Part shown: positions 1-7,422 of the stretch, piece by piece
Numbering within the stretch: the stretch's first letter is position 1
Layout of the letters: each line of letters starts with the position of its first letter
Assembly (NCBI RefSeq): GCF_000297435.1
Contig: NZ_CAIP01000040.1
Coordinates: 1 to 41,850, forward strand
Origin: Microcystis sp. T1-4
GTDB taxonomy: Bacteria > Cyanobacteriota > Cyanobacteriia > Cyanobacteriales > Microcystaceae
Direction of reading: 5' to 3'
Length of the DNA stretch: 41,850 nucleotides
Notes under the pieces: model-generated
Told to the model about the DNA's origin: nothing
Database searches by the model: none
The model's input: the letters and a program-made list of their open reading frames with translations, nothing else
Position numbers and translations under genes: made by a program

Positions 1-1
1 C

Positions 2-355
2 CCCAAGTTATCTCAGGCAATATCTGATGTAAGCTGGGGTGAAATCACCCGACAATTAGCCTATAAATGCCGTTGGTATGGCAGAAATTACATCGAAATA
101 GATAGATGGTTTCCTAGCTCTAAAAGGTGTAGTAATTGCGGGTATATTGCTGAGAAAATGCCGTTAAATGTTCGAGAATGGGACTGTCCAGACTGTGGAA
201 CACACCATGACCGAGATGTTAACGCTAGTAAAAATATTTTGGCCGCAGGGCTTGCGGTGTCAGTCTGTAGAGCGACCATAAGACCAGAACAGAGTAAATC
301 TGTTAAGGCAGGTGCGAAAAATCCTTCGGGACAGAAGCAGAAACTCAAATCGTGA
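2..355 (+). CDS. tnpB: TnpB (OrfB) RNA-guided nuclease of an IS200/IS605- or IS607-type element, C-terminal part, cut by the window edge
   Basis: The frame is open from the first bases of the window to a stop at 353-355, so only about 117 C-terminal residues are visible. They hold the zinc-finger pattern of TnpB: CSNC followed about 20 residues later by CPDC, then DRDVNASKNI, the RuvC-III motif with its catalytic Asp. In the family, TnpB is a DNA nuclease guided by a right-end RNA that helps transposon retention. The tail (KAGAKNPSGQKQKLKS) is typical of cyanobacterial copies. No frameshift is seen in the visible part; whether the N-terminal part is intact and whether a tnpA lies upstream cannot be judged. 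The element's right end follows directly. Confidence 0.93.
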   Translation, partial: PKLSQAISDVSWGEITRQLAYKCRWYGRNYIEIDRWFPSSKRCSNCGYIAEKMPLNVREWDCPDCGTHHDRDVNASKNILAAGLAVSVCRATIRPEQSKSVKAGAKNPSGQKQKLKS

Positions 356-397
356 GGTTTGGGAATCGCCGTCCGTTTACGGCGGTGAGGATGTCAA
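356..397 (+). mobile_element. Right end of the TnpB element, with hairpin (probable 3' part of the guide RNA scaffold)
   Basis: Just after the tnpB stop a short hairpin is visible, with arms cgccgt (367-372) and acggcg (379-384), followed by gtgaggatgtcaa. Sequence of this type closes many cyanobacterial IS605/IS607 elements. In studied TnpB systems the omega-RNA scaffold ends at the element's right boundary and the next bases act as guide. The exact boundary near 397 is inferred from pattern memory, not from an empty-site comparison. Confidence 0.55.
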
Positions 398-479
398 TGT
401 TACATTAATTCTGCGTCAACCCCTGTCAACCCCAATCATCGATAGAATAGGGATGAAGTGTTAATTAGCTTGAGTGTTT

Positions 480-782
480 ATGCAGTCTCCCGAACCGTTC
501 GATACTAAATATACCCCAGAAGCAGTGGAAGTGGAAATTGAAACCGACGATTTCCCCCCCATTGATACCCCGGTTAGTTTCGCTACCACCCTCGAAAAAG
601 TGAAAACTTGGTATGGCAGCCTGTCCACACCGGCACAGGTAGTGGTGGCAGTGGCGGGGGTTTTTGTGGCTCTTTCGATTTTAACGGCGATTTTACGGCT
701 AGTTAGCGCAGTTTTAAGCGCTTTAATCCTCGCCGCTATCGTTTATCTCATCTATCGTTACATCCTCAAACCGAAAGTTTAG
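480..782 (+). CDS. Small membrane protein of unknown function, 100 aa
   Basis: An acidic N-terminal half (about residues 1-45, rich in Glu and Asp) is followed by two closely spaced hydrophobic stretches (about residues 52-70 and 73-92) and a short basic end (LKPKV). It looks like a small protein with a soluble acidic tail and a membrane hairpin, an arrangement common in conserved cyanobacterial small proteins, but I recognise no named family. The ATG at 480 is preferred over an in-frame GTG two codons upstream. The next gene starts 55 nt downstream on the same strand, so co-transcription is possible. Confidence 0.7.
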   Translation: MQSPEPFDTKYTPEAVEVEIETDDFPPIDTPVSFATTLEKVKTWYGSLSTPAQVVVAVAGVFVALSILTAILRLVSAVLSALILAAIVYLIYRYILKPKV

Positions 783-837
783 TCGGCCATGCACATTTTC
801 TGTTCAATGTCAAGAGTTTAGTTGATAAAAAAAATTT

Positions 838-1293
838 ATGGAAGAAGCGGACACCAGAGATATCTTAGGGGAAAATGTGGCTAAGTTGGGATTGGCCCAG
901 ATCCAGCGTCATCTATTTCTCTGCTGCGATCAGACTAAGCCAAAATGTTGTGACAAGCAAGAAGGGTTAGAAGTGTGGGATTATTTAAAGAAGCGGTTAA
1001 GTGAATTAGAACTCGATCGTCCTAGGTCCGACCGTCCGGGTTGTGTTTTTCGCACTAAAGCCAACTGTTTGCGGGTTTGTAGCCAAGGACCGATTTTATT
1101 AGTGTACCCGGAAGGGGTCTGGTATGGAAGGGTAAACAAGGAAGCGATCGAAAGAATTATCCAAGAACACCTAATCGGTAATCAAATCGTCACCGAATAT
1201 GCTTTCCTTCGCCACGATTTACCAGCAATTTCTCTGAACTGTCCAGAAGAAGAACCCGAAACAATAGAGGAAAACAGGGTTAAAACTAACTGA
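838..1293 (+). CDS. (2Fe-2S) ferredoxin-type thioredoxin-like protein
   Basis: This 151-aa soluble protein has the Cys pattern of thioredoxin-like 2Fe-2S ferredoxins: HLFLCC (Cys29/30), Cys37/38, and NCLRVC (Cys77 and Cys81), followed by GPILLVYPEGVWY, the strand and loop that shield the cluster in this family. It probably carries an electron-transfer 2Fe-2S cluster. The N-terminal 20 residues and the acidic C-terminal tail lie outside the domain. The partner protein is not evident from the neighbours, a small membrane protein upstream and a response regulator downstream. The ATG at 838 follows an AT-rich stretch with no strong Shine-Dalgarno. Confidence 0.85.
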   Translation: MEEADTRDILGENVAKLGLAQIQRHLFLCCDQTKPKCCDKQEGLEVWDYLKKRLSELELDRPRSDRPGCVFRTKANCLRVCSQGPILLVYPEGVWYGRVNKEAIERIIQEHLIGNQIVTEYAFLRHDLPAISLNCPEEEPETIEENRVKTN

Positions 1294-1318
1294 AATCACT
1301 GATTCGATCGATTAAGAT

Positions 1319-1371
1319 AAGTAGCTAGACACAATTAATTGCACATATCTAACTACCTGTTGCCTCTTGCC
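1319..1371 (+). repeat. Interspersed repeat, copy 1 (second copy at 30862-30902, opposite strand)
   Basis: The stretch from aagtagct through acacaattaatt and catatctaactacct reads almost base for base like the reverse complement of 30862-30902. It covers the 5' leader of the response regulator gene, which argues against any regulator start codon upstream of 1371. Confidence 0.65.
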
Positions 1372-1425
1372 TATCGATCCTTTGTCCGTCTCCATTCCCC
1401 CAACCCTGCAGCCCGGAAAATAGCG

Positions 1426-2100
1426 ATGAAAGAGACCAACAAAGACAATAAACAACTTTTATTAATCGACGATGACCCAAATTTAATACTTTTGGTGAAA
1501 GATTATCTAGAGTTTCGTGGTTATAGGGTGACAACCGCAGAAAACGGTCTTGAGGCCCTGGAAATCCTCGAACGCGGGGCAAATACTGCCAAAGCATCGG
1601 AAATCCCCGATATGATTATCTGTGATCTGATCATGCCGGAAATGGACGGTTATGCCTTCCTCGAAAAAATTCGTCGGGACAGTCGTTTTAGTGGCATTCC
1701 CGTGATTTTTCTCTCCCCTGAGGGGGACAGTCAGGACAAGGTAACAGGTGTAACCGCCGATGTCTATATGGTCAAACCCTTTGAACCGGAAGAATTAGTG
1801 GCCCGGGTGGAGTCTTCCCTTAAACAAGCGGGCCGGTTGCTGAAACGCAGCACCCGCATCCATTCCCCGGATGTCACCCCTGTTCAAGTCCAGGGTAATG
1901 TGGAATTAACCCCAACGGAGTTGAAAGTAGTACAATTGGTCGCCCAAGGACTGGCTAATCGGGAAATCGCCGCAAAACTCAATGTTAGTCAACGGACAAT
2001 CGAAAGTCATGTGTCGAATATGCTTCATAAAACCGGTCTTCATAATCGCACGGAATTGGCCCAATGGGCGATCGAAAGTAATAAGCTGTTGACTATCTAG
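1426..2100 (+). CDS. NarL/LuxR-type response regulator (possibly the Rre1/Ycf29 group)
   Basis: A receiver domain (about residues 10-130) carries the acidic pocket IDDD, the phosphoacceptor Asp67 in ICDLIMPEMDG and the conserved Lys117 in MVKPF. A LuxR/NarL helix-turn-helix follows (about 160-224) with LTPTELKVVQLVAQG, NREIAAKLNVS and TIESHVSNML. This is a two-component DNA-binding regulator of 224 aa. The ATG at 1426 is chosen because the in-frame TTG farther upstream lies within an interspersed repeat. No histidine kinase gene is adjacent, as is usual for cyanobacterial orphan regulators. The Rre1/Ycf29 assignment is a guess from domain order. Confidence 0.88.
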   Translation: MKETNKDNKQLLLIDDDPNLILLVKDYLEFRGYRVTTAENGLEALEILERGANTAKASEIPDMIICDLIMPEMDGYAFLEKIRRDSRFSGIPVIFLSPEGDSQDKVTGVTADVYMVKPFEPEELVARVESSLKQAGRLLKRSTRIHSPDVTPVQVQGNVELTPTELKVVQLVAQGLANREIAAKLNVSQRTIESHVSNMLHKTGLHNRTELAQWAIESNKLLTI

Positions 2101-2476
2101 AGCTTGCTGAAAAACTTTTTTAGCATACCCTAAGTAAGTTGGTCTCTTGGAACGAAACCCAACAGATACCCTCTTAAATCAACAGAAGCGAGTTTATTTT
2201 TTTCTAATTTCTGCTACTTTTGATACAGATTTTTTAGTTTTTTTATAGTATGGGAGTCAGGTTTATTCCCTCAATATCAGAAAAAAAAAGAGCCTCTCTT
2301 GGCCCTTGGCTGAAAAATGTTCACAATGTCACATTATGGGCGCAAGCAGTTCGATAAACTGACTGACCACGTTGCGCCCCTACATTGCAGCTGCTGTGAT
2401 TGGTAGGGACCCATAGCGTACGCCCTTCATTTGGGAGTTAGAACAGGTTTCTCGCCTGTTCTAACCTCTGACTGAC
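2101..2476. other. Spacer without a gene; two inverted repeats
   Basis: No coding frame is convincing here. A gctgaaaaa/ttttttagc imperfect hairpin lies near 2107-2125, shortly after the response regulator stop, and could end its transcript. A longer-range pair gggcgcaa / ttgcgccc spans about 2338-2379. A perfect 11-bp hairpin sits at 2437-2465 next to the clpP stop. Confidence 0.5.
2437..2465 (-). terminator. Hairpin downstream of clpP3, possible transcript end
   Basis: The arms gttagaacagg and cctgttctaac are perfect 11-bp complements around a 7-nt loop, 11 nt beyond the clpP3 stop. No T-tract follows on the minus strand, so it may stabilise or process the 3' end rather than act as a classical intrinsic terminator. 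Confidence 0.45.
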
Positions 2477-3076
2477 TTAAGCCGGTCTTCCCTCCACCAC
2501 CTTATCGATTAAACCGTAGGCGACGGCTTCCTCGGCGGAGAGGAAATAATCGCGGTCAGTGTCTTTTTCGATGCGTTCGATGGTTTGTCCAGTGCGATTA
2601 GCCATAATTTCGTTTAATTGCTGGCGAATACGCAGGATTTCCTTAGCTTCAATGTCGATATCCGTCGCTTGCCGGCGCCCGGTTCCGCCCATGGGTTGGT
2701 GAATCATAATCCGCGCATGGGGAAGGGCGAGACGCTTACCCGGACTACCGGAAGCCAGTAAAAATGCCCCCATAGAGGCCGCTAATCCCACACAAATAGT
2801 CACCACTTCCGCTTTGATGTACTGCATGGTGTCGTAGATGGCCATACCGGCGGTAACGGAACCCCCCGGCGAGTTGATATAGAGATAGATGGGTTTAGTG
2901 GGGTCTTCTGAGTCGAGATAAAGCATTTGGGCCACAAGGGCATTGGCTAACCCGTCGGTGACTTCCTGCCCCAAAAAAAGAATGCGTTCCACCGAAAGAC
3001 GGCTGTAAATGCTAATCCACTGTTCGTATTGGCTACCCGGCAGACGGTAGGGAACTTTTGGCACACCGATAGGCAT
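2477..3076 (-). CDS. clpP: ATP-dependent Clp protease proteolytic subunit ClpP (ClpP3 type)
   Basis: This 199-aa serine protease subunit has all landmarks of ClpP: INSPGGSV, the nucleophile Ser101 in GLAASMGAF, His126 in ARIMIHQP and Asp176 in DTDRDYFLS. Spacing matches the E. coli triad. The ATG at 3076 (MPIGVPKVPYR) is chosen over a TTG four codons upstream because an AGGAG lies 12 nt before it and the start matches the family. It lies 35 nt after clpR on the same strand. In cyanobacteria ClpP3 and ClpR form a mixed heptameric core that works with a Clp chaperone and is generally essential (established for Synechococcus). Confidence 0.96.
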   Translation of the reverse strand: MPIGVPKVPYRLPGSQYEQWISIYSRLSVERILFLGQEVTDGLANALVAQMLYLDSEDPTKPIYLYINSPGGSVTAGMAIYDTMQYIKAEVVTICVGLAASMGAFLLASGSPGKRLALPHARIMIHQPMGGTGRRQATDIDIEAKEILRIRQQLNEIMANRTGQTIERIEKDTDRDYFLSAEEAVAYGLIDKVVEGRPA

Positions 3077-3111
3077 AATTGGTAACAACTCCTGCTAATT
3101 TGTAATAAATC

Positions 3112-3798
3112 TTAACTAACTTGGGCGAGGGGTTTCGGTAGTTCCTTGCGACTTTCGAGAACGCGATCGATTAATCCGTAGTCTTTCGCCTGTTGTGGGG
3201 TGAGATAGAAGGTGCGATCCATATCTTTCGCCAGTTTTTCGGTGGTTTGACCCGTATTTTTCGAGAAAATTTCCAACATCGTCTGTTTGTTGGCGATTAC
3301 CTCCTTGGCACGAATCTGGATATCGGTGGCTTGTCCCTGGGCCCCGGTGCGATTTTGGTTGAGAACAATGGTAGCGTGGGGCAAGGAGGCGCGAAAACCC
3401 TTGGTTCCCGCAGAAAGAATCATCGCTGCAGTTCCCATGGCCTGTCCGATACAGATAGTATGAACGGGAGGTTTAATGTAGTTGAGGGTGTCACAGATGG
3501 CGAAAGCTTCCGTTTCGTAGCCGATCGCGTCGCCAGTGTACCAGGATGTGCCGGTAGAGTTGATATAGAAGAAAATCGGTTTTTCGGGATCGTCAAATTG
3601 CAGGTAGAGCAGTTGGGCGATAATTAATTCCGTCACGTCCACCCCGACATTGCGCTTGACATCATCGGAGGAAAATAAGGGCAACCCCAGATAGACAATT
3701 CTCTCTTTGAGCAGGAGAGATTCTAAGTCCGGTGGTGGTGTCCGATAGGCTGCATCCCCATAATAGGCAGTTTGTACCGCTTTAATCACTGAGTTCAT
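3112..3798 (-). CDS. clpR: ClpR, inactive ClpP paralogue of the ClpP3/R core
   Basis: This 228-aa protein has the ClpP fold signature but lacks the whole catalytic triad. Ser is replaced by Gly122 in GQAMGTAAM, His by Asn147 in IVLNQN, and Asp by Thr196 in DMDRTFYLT. It also has the ClpR-specific insertion around residues 82-99 (GTSWYTGDAIGYETEAFA). In cyanobacteria and plastids ClpR is a structural partner that joins ClpP3 in heteromeric rings. It is the first gene of the clpR-clpP3 pair; the ATG at 3798 is preceded by a weak ggaa. Confidence 0.95.
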   Translation of the reverse strand: MNSVIKAVQTAYYGDAAYRTPPPDLESLLLKERIVYLGLPLFSSDDVKRNVGVDVTELIIAQLLYLQFDDPEKPIFFYINSTGTSWYTGDAIGYETEAFAICDTLNYIKPPVHTICIGQAMGTAAMILSAGTKGFRASLPHATIVLNQNRTGAQGQATDIQIRAKEVIANKQTMLEIFSKNTGQTTEKLAKDMDRTFYLTPQQAKDYGLIDRVLESRKELPKPLAQVS

Positions 3799-4538
3799 CG
3801 AGTTTTTCCGTCATACACAGTATCCTGCTTTTGATTTTAACGTAATCGGGTTGACCGATTGCGTGGGGGTATTTTTAGCTAGGTTCTTCCCCCAAGAATC
3901 TCTCATCGACTCCCCGCAGATCTAATACTAAATCCGGTTATTAAAGACTGATTATCTATTGCCCCTATTGCAAGAGTGCCTATTGCAAGAGTGACTTTTG
4001 CCTGTCATCATAATACTAAATCCTGTTTAAAAAGTATAAGAGAGTGGGGGGAGTGAGAAGTGGGTTTTTAAAGTTGGATTGGGAGTTAATCAGACTATTA
4101 AAAACGGATTTTGTATGACTAGAAGCGGGTTGAAACTGGACTTCTACTCGATTACGATATATTTTAGGAAGCCTGTCTAACTCATATTGTTGAGGCATCG
4201 TCAAAGATACTCTATCCACCTTGTCTAGAGAAACCGCCAGAACGGGCAACGCCAGAACAAATGTCAAATCCTGTCATCAGCTGCCCGCGCATTTAAATTG
4301 CTTGTTCAGATGAGGCAAGGGGCAAGACCCCTGCCCCCTCAACCCCCCGACATCGGGTAGGGCAGGGGCGGGGTTGGGGGGGTGGGCGAGATGTAGCTCA
4401 TCTAAGGATAGGCGGTTAAGATGCGTCTTAGCTTACCCAACTTCACGGCAGGTTAATGGTAAGTGTTCAAAGTTAATCGGTCTGATTTTCCCCTGAGTAA
4501 GGAAGATTTATCGAAACTATCACAAACAATGCTAACCC
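3799..4538. other. 740-bp spacer: element ends, a G-quadruplex motif, no convincing gene
   Basis: Next to clpR is an imperfect inverted repeat (aatcgg...ccgatt, about 3844-3860). At 3923-4000 and again near 4013 the spacer carries the atactaaatcc end of the element that is complete at 7131-7256, so it holds broken copies. A minus-strand frame at 4016-4267 would need a TTG start and has no recognisable domain. A strong run of G tracts lies at 4355-4386. The last 100 bases are the leader of the methyltransferase gene and show no clear promoter. Confidence 0.55.
4355..4386 (+). other. G-quadruplex-forming motif
   Basis: The plus strand has five runs of three or more G separated by one or two bases (ggg-ta-ggg-ca-gggg-c-gggg-tt-ggggggg), then t-ggg. 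It is preceded by a C-rich stretch (4328-4349) that can pair with it as an imperfect hairpin. It lies about 150 bp before the methyltransferase start codon. Confidence 0.6.
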
Positions 4539-6764
4539 ATGAATCATATTTTTTCTGCTATTGATTTTCAGGCAATTAAAAATAACCCTAACTTTAAGGA
4601 AGACAGCGTTAGAGAAGTGATTATTTTGCCTCTTTTAACAAGTTTGGGCTACCGAGAAGATAATATCGAAAGAAGTAAAACCCTACGGCATCCCTTTTTA
4701 AAGGTTGGCAGTAAAAAACGTCCGATAAATTTAATTCCTGACTATGTTCTCAAAGTTAATCAAAGTTATGCTTGGGTATTAGAGGCTAAAAAACCAACGG
4801 AAAATATCTACGAAGGTGATTCAGTAGAACAGGTCTATAGTTATGCGAGTCATCCTGAAATCAGAAGTAATTATTTTGCTCTTTGTAATGGCCTAGAATT
4901 TAGTTTATTTAAGACCCTCGATACCAGTACACCTATCTTATATTTTTCCCTTGATGAAATTACCTATAGTTGGCAAGAGTTGACCCAGTATTTAGCGCCA
5001 GATAGATTTCAAGTGGGGAAAAGTTTTAGTTATCAAAGCCATTCCCCAATCAGTCGCAAAACTTTTGACTACTCAAGTCGTCCCTTGTTAGAACCAATTG
5101 AAGTAAAAAAACAACAAGCTAAAAGACATTTTGGTGTTCATGGATATTTTACTAAACAAGCATGGAATGTGGTGGCAGAATATATTAAAAACTTCAGTCA
5201 ACCGGGAGATGTCATTCTTGATCCTTTTGGCGGTAGTGGAGTGACGGCAATTGAAGCTTTAATGAATAACCGCAAAGCGATTAGTATTGATATTAACCCT
5301 CTGGCTATTTTTCTTGTTAATTCTTTAATTAGTCCCGTTGATTTTGATGATTTAAGTCAAGCTTTTGAACGAGTTAAATTAGCTTACCAAGAGCGAGAAC
5401 CCCAAACCAAAGAGGAAATAACAAAGGCACTCAATACCTATCCCTATCCCGAAGGATTGAAACTGCCTAAAGGTTCTGATGTGGCTACTGTTGAACAGTT
5501 ATTTAGTAACAAACAATTAGCTCGACTAAGTTTATTAAAACATTTGATTAAACAAGAACTAAACGAGAATGTTAGAGAGTCTTTATTGTTAGTTTTTTCC
5601 AGTACAATCAATAAGTATAATTTGACTTTTCATTACACAAGAAGTGCGGCGGGGGGTGATAGTTCTGTATTTAGATATTATCGGTATAGAATTGCTCATG
5701 AACCTGGAGAAATGCCCTTAATAAAAATTTTTGAAACTAAATTTAAAAAACTTGTTGCAGCTAAACAAGAAATGGAGTTTTATCTTAATAAAAAAACTAT
5801 TGATAACGCAACAATTGTTAAAGGAACAGCGACAGACTTAAGTTTTATTGAAAATGAAAGCGTTGATTATATTTATACCGATCCTCCCTACGGAAAGAAA
5901 ATTCCCTACTTAGATTTATCAATAATGTGGAATGCTTGGTTAGATTTAGAAGTGACGGAAAAGGACTATCAATTAGAAGCTATTGAAGGTGGAACAATCC
6001 AAAAAAGTAAACAGGAATATAATCAATTAATTGCCCAAAGTATTCGAGAAATGTATCGGGTTTTGAAATTTGAGCGATGGTTATCCTTTGTCTTTGCTCA
6101 CAAAGATCCTGAGTTTTGGCATTTAATTTTAGATACCGCAGAAAGTTGCGGATTTGAGTATGTGGGAGCAGTGCCACAAAAAAATGGCCAAACTAGCTTT
6201 AAAAAGCGGCAAAATCCCTTTACAGTTTTATCAGGACAGTTAATTATTAATTTTCGGAAAGTTCGTAGTCCTAAAGCAGTAATGAAAGCTAACTTAGGCA
6301 TGGATATAACCGAGATTGTCATGCAAACTGTTGAAGGAATTATTGCTAAAAATGATGGGGCAACCCTAGAACAAATTAACGATGAATTGATTATTAAAGG
6401 TTTGGAATTAGGGTTTTTAGATTTACTAGCAAAGGAGTATTCAGACTTGACTCCAATTTTGTTAGATAATTTTGATTATGAGGAAAAAACTGAATTATAT
6501 ACCATCAAAAAAGACAGTAAGTTTAAGTCAAAAATCGATGTTAAATTGAGAATTAAATACTATTTGATTAGCTATTTGAGAAGGATGGAAAGAGATAATA
6601 AAAGCTCTAGTTTCGATGATATTGTTTTTAATATATTACCTCTGTTAAAAAATGGCACAACTCCCGAAAATCAGACGATTCTAAGCGTCCTCGAAGATAT
6701 TGCCCAGAGAGTTGGTGATGATAACTGGCGCTTAAAACAAGAAGGACAATTGAGTTTATTTTAA
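4539..6764 (+). CDS. HSDR_N-type nuclease-like domain fused to a DPPY DNA methyltransferase (single-chain restriction-modification or defence protein)
   Basis: The protein has 741 aa. Residues 1-155 resemble the N-terminal nuclease domain of type I restriction subunits: Glu21/Glu26 in an opening helix, Asp68 in IPDYV, then Glu82-Ala-Lys84, a PD-(D/E)XK core. Residues 220-260 carry the AdoMet site (DPFGGSGVTA, 228-237) and residues 448-470 the catalytic TDPPYGKKIPYLDLS, giving an amino-methyltransferase with motif I before motif IV. A helical region follows, and the protein ends QLSLF, the beta-clamp-binding consensus. The DPPY flank resembles the DUF1156/COG1743 methylases of phage-defence loci. 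It stands alone among repeats; AT-rich codon use suggests acquisition. Whether it cuts DNA is unknown. Confidence 0.85.
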   Translation: MNHIFSAIDFQAIKNNPNFKEDSVREVIILPLLTSLGYREDNIERSKTLRHPFLKVGSKKRPINLIPDYVLKVNQSYAWVLEAKKPTENIYEGDSVEQVYSYASHPEIRSNYFALCNGLEFSLFKTLDTSTPILYFSLDEITYSWQELTQYLAPDRFQVGKSFSYQSHSPISRKTFDYSSRPLLEPIEVKKQQAKRHFGVHGYFTKQAWNVVAEYIKNFSQPGDVILDPFGGSGVTAIEALMNNRKAISIDINPLAIFLVNSLISPVDFDDLSQAFERVKLAYQEREPQTKEEITKALNTYPYPEGLKLPKGSDVATVEQLFSNKQLARLSLLKHLIKQELNENVRESLLLVFSSTINKYNLTFHYTRSAAGGDSSVFRYYRYRIAHEPGEMPLIKIFETKFKKLVAAKQEMEFYLNKKTIDNATIVKGTATDLSFIENESVDYIYTDPPYGKKIPYLDLSIMWNAWLDLEVTEKDYQLEAIEGGTIQKSKQEYNQLIAQSIREMYRVLKFERWLSFVFAHKDPEFWHLILDTAESCGFEYVGAVPQKNGQTSFKKRQNPFTVLSGQLIINFRKVRSPKAVMKANLGMDITEIVMQTVEGIIAKNDGATLEQINDELIIKGLELGFLDLLAKEYSDLTPILLDNFDYEEKTELYTIKKDSKFKSKIDVKLRIKYYLISYLRRMERDNKSSSFDDIVFNILPLLKNGTTPENQTILSVLEDIAQRVGDDNWRLKQEGQLSLF

Positions 6765-7130
6765 ATCCAGTGGCAGCACACTTTGTTCTTTTTGTCAAAA
6801 AAACTTTCTCTTTGCAACAAAACTACACAATTAATTGATCAACGGGTTGGCTTAAAAAAGGCTCTTTAACTGCCATTTATTGCTGTTGCTGAATAGGTGA
6901 GTGTAGATTTAGCAAGGGTTTTCAGGATCAACAGATAGCTAAAACCCTAAAAAGCACAGAACATCCCATCATTTCATACTGCGAAATTATACCATAATCG
7001 CTGGAAGTATTGCAAACTCGTAAACAAATGAGAATTTTTTTCAATAAATTCCTAAGAAAAGGTAAATATTGCGAAATGTAAATTTTAATATGCTTAACTA
7101 TTAAAGCTTGTTTGATATAAAAAACTTATA
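6765..7130. other. AT-rich spacer, nothing recognised
   Basis: About 370 bp downstream of the methyltransferase gene with no open frame of note and no clear terminator. Base composition is much more AT-rich than the ribosomal cluster that follows. Confidence 0.4.
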
Positions 7131-7256
7131 ATACTAAATCCGTTGAGTAACGCACAGAAAACGGGTTTCTCCGAGAAACCCGTTTTCTACTCAGGCACTC
7201 ATGCAAGAGGCAAAAGAGGGAATAAATAATCAGTTTTTAATAACTGGATTTAGTAT
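7131..7256. mobile_element. Small inverted-repeat element (MITE-like) with internal perfect hairpin
   Basis: The outer ends are atactaaatcc (7131-7141) and ggatttagtat (7246-7256), perfect inverse complements; flanking TA pairs fit a TA target duplication. Inside is a perfect 15-bp hairpin (7156-7188) with arms agaaaacgggtttct / agaaacccgttttct. Related end sequence lies at 3923-3960 and about 4013-4023, and the same hairpin recurs at 41783-41815. It encodes no protein. Confidence 0.7.
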
Positions 7257-7340
7257 AAGTAGGGAGGCACAATTATTTGTAGGATGGGTTAGCGGTAGCG
7301 TAAACTATGCGGGCGTTGGGTTTCATGCTTCAACCCAACT
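7256..7340 (-). mobile_element. Truncated member of the 122-bp repeat family
   Basis: Reads as the reverse complement of the right two thirds of the element at 25936-26057: taagtagggaggcacaatta, then gtaggatgggttagcggtagcg and caacccaac, after which the similarity stops at a heptamer tract. It abuts or overlaps by a base the end of the element at 7131-7256. Confidence 0.7.
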
Positions 7341-7410
7341 ACTGATCACTGATTACTGATAACTGATCACTGATTACTGATGACTGATTACTGATGACTG
7401 AATTGATGAT
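7341..7410. repeat. Degenerate heptanucleotide tandem repeat (ctgatna type)
   Basis: Units such as actgatc, actgatt, actgata and actgatg follow each other with a 7-base period just downstream of adk. Confidence 0.7.
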
Positions 7411-7422
7411 CTGAGAGAAACT

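Noticed and set aside
88..348. Minus-strand frame opposite the tnpB fragment
   Set aside because: It is a shadow of the tnpB coding frame, which has clear zinc-finger and RuvC motifs.
4016..4267. Minus-strand frame of 83 codons in the spacer before the methyltransferase
   Set aside because: It needs a TTG start, its second half runs into repeat-end sequence, and no domain is recognisable. A decayed gene cannot be excluded.
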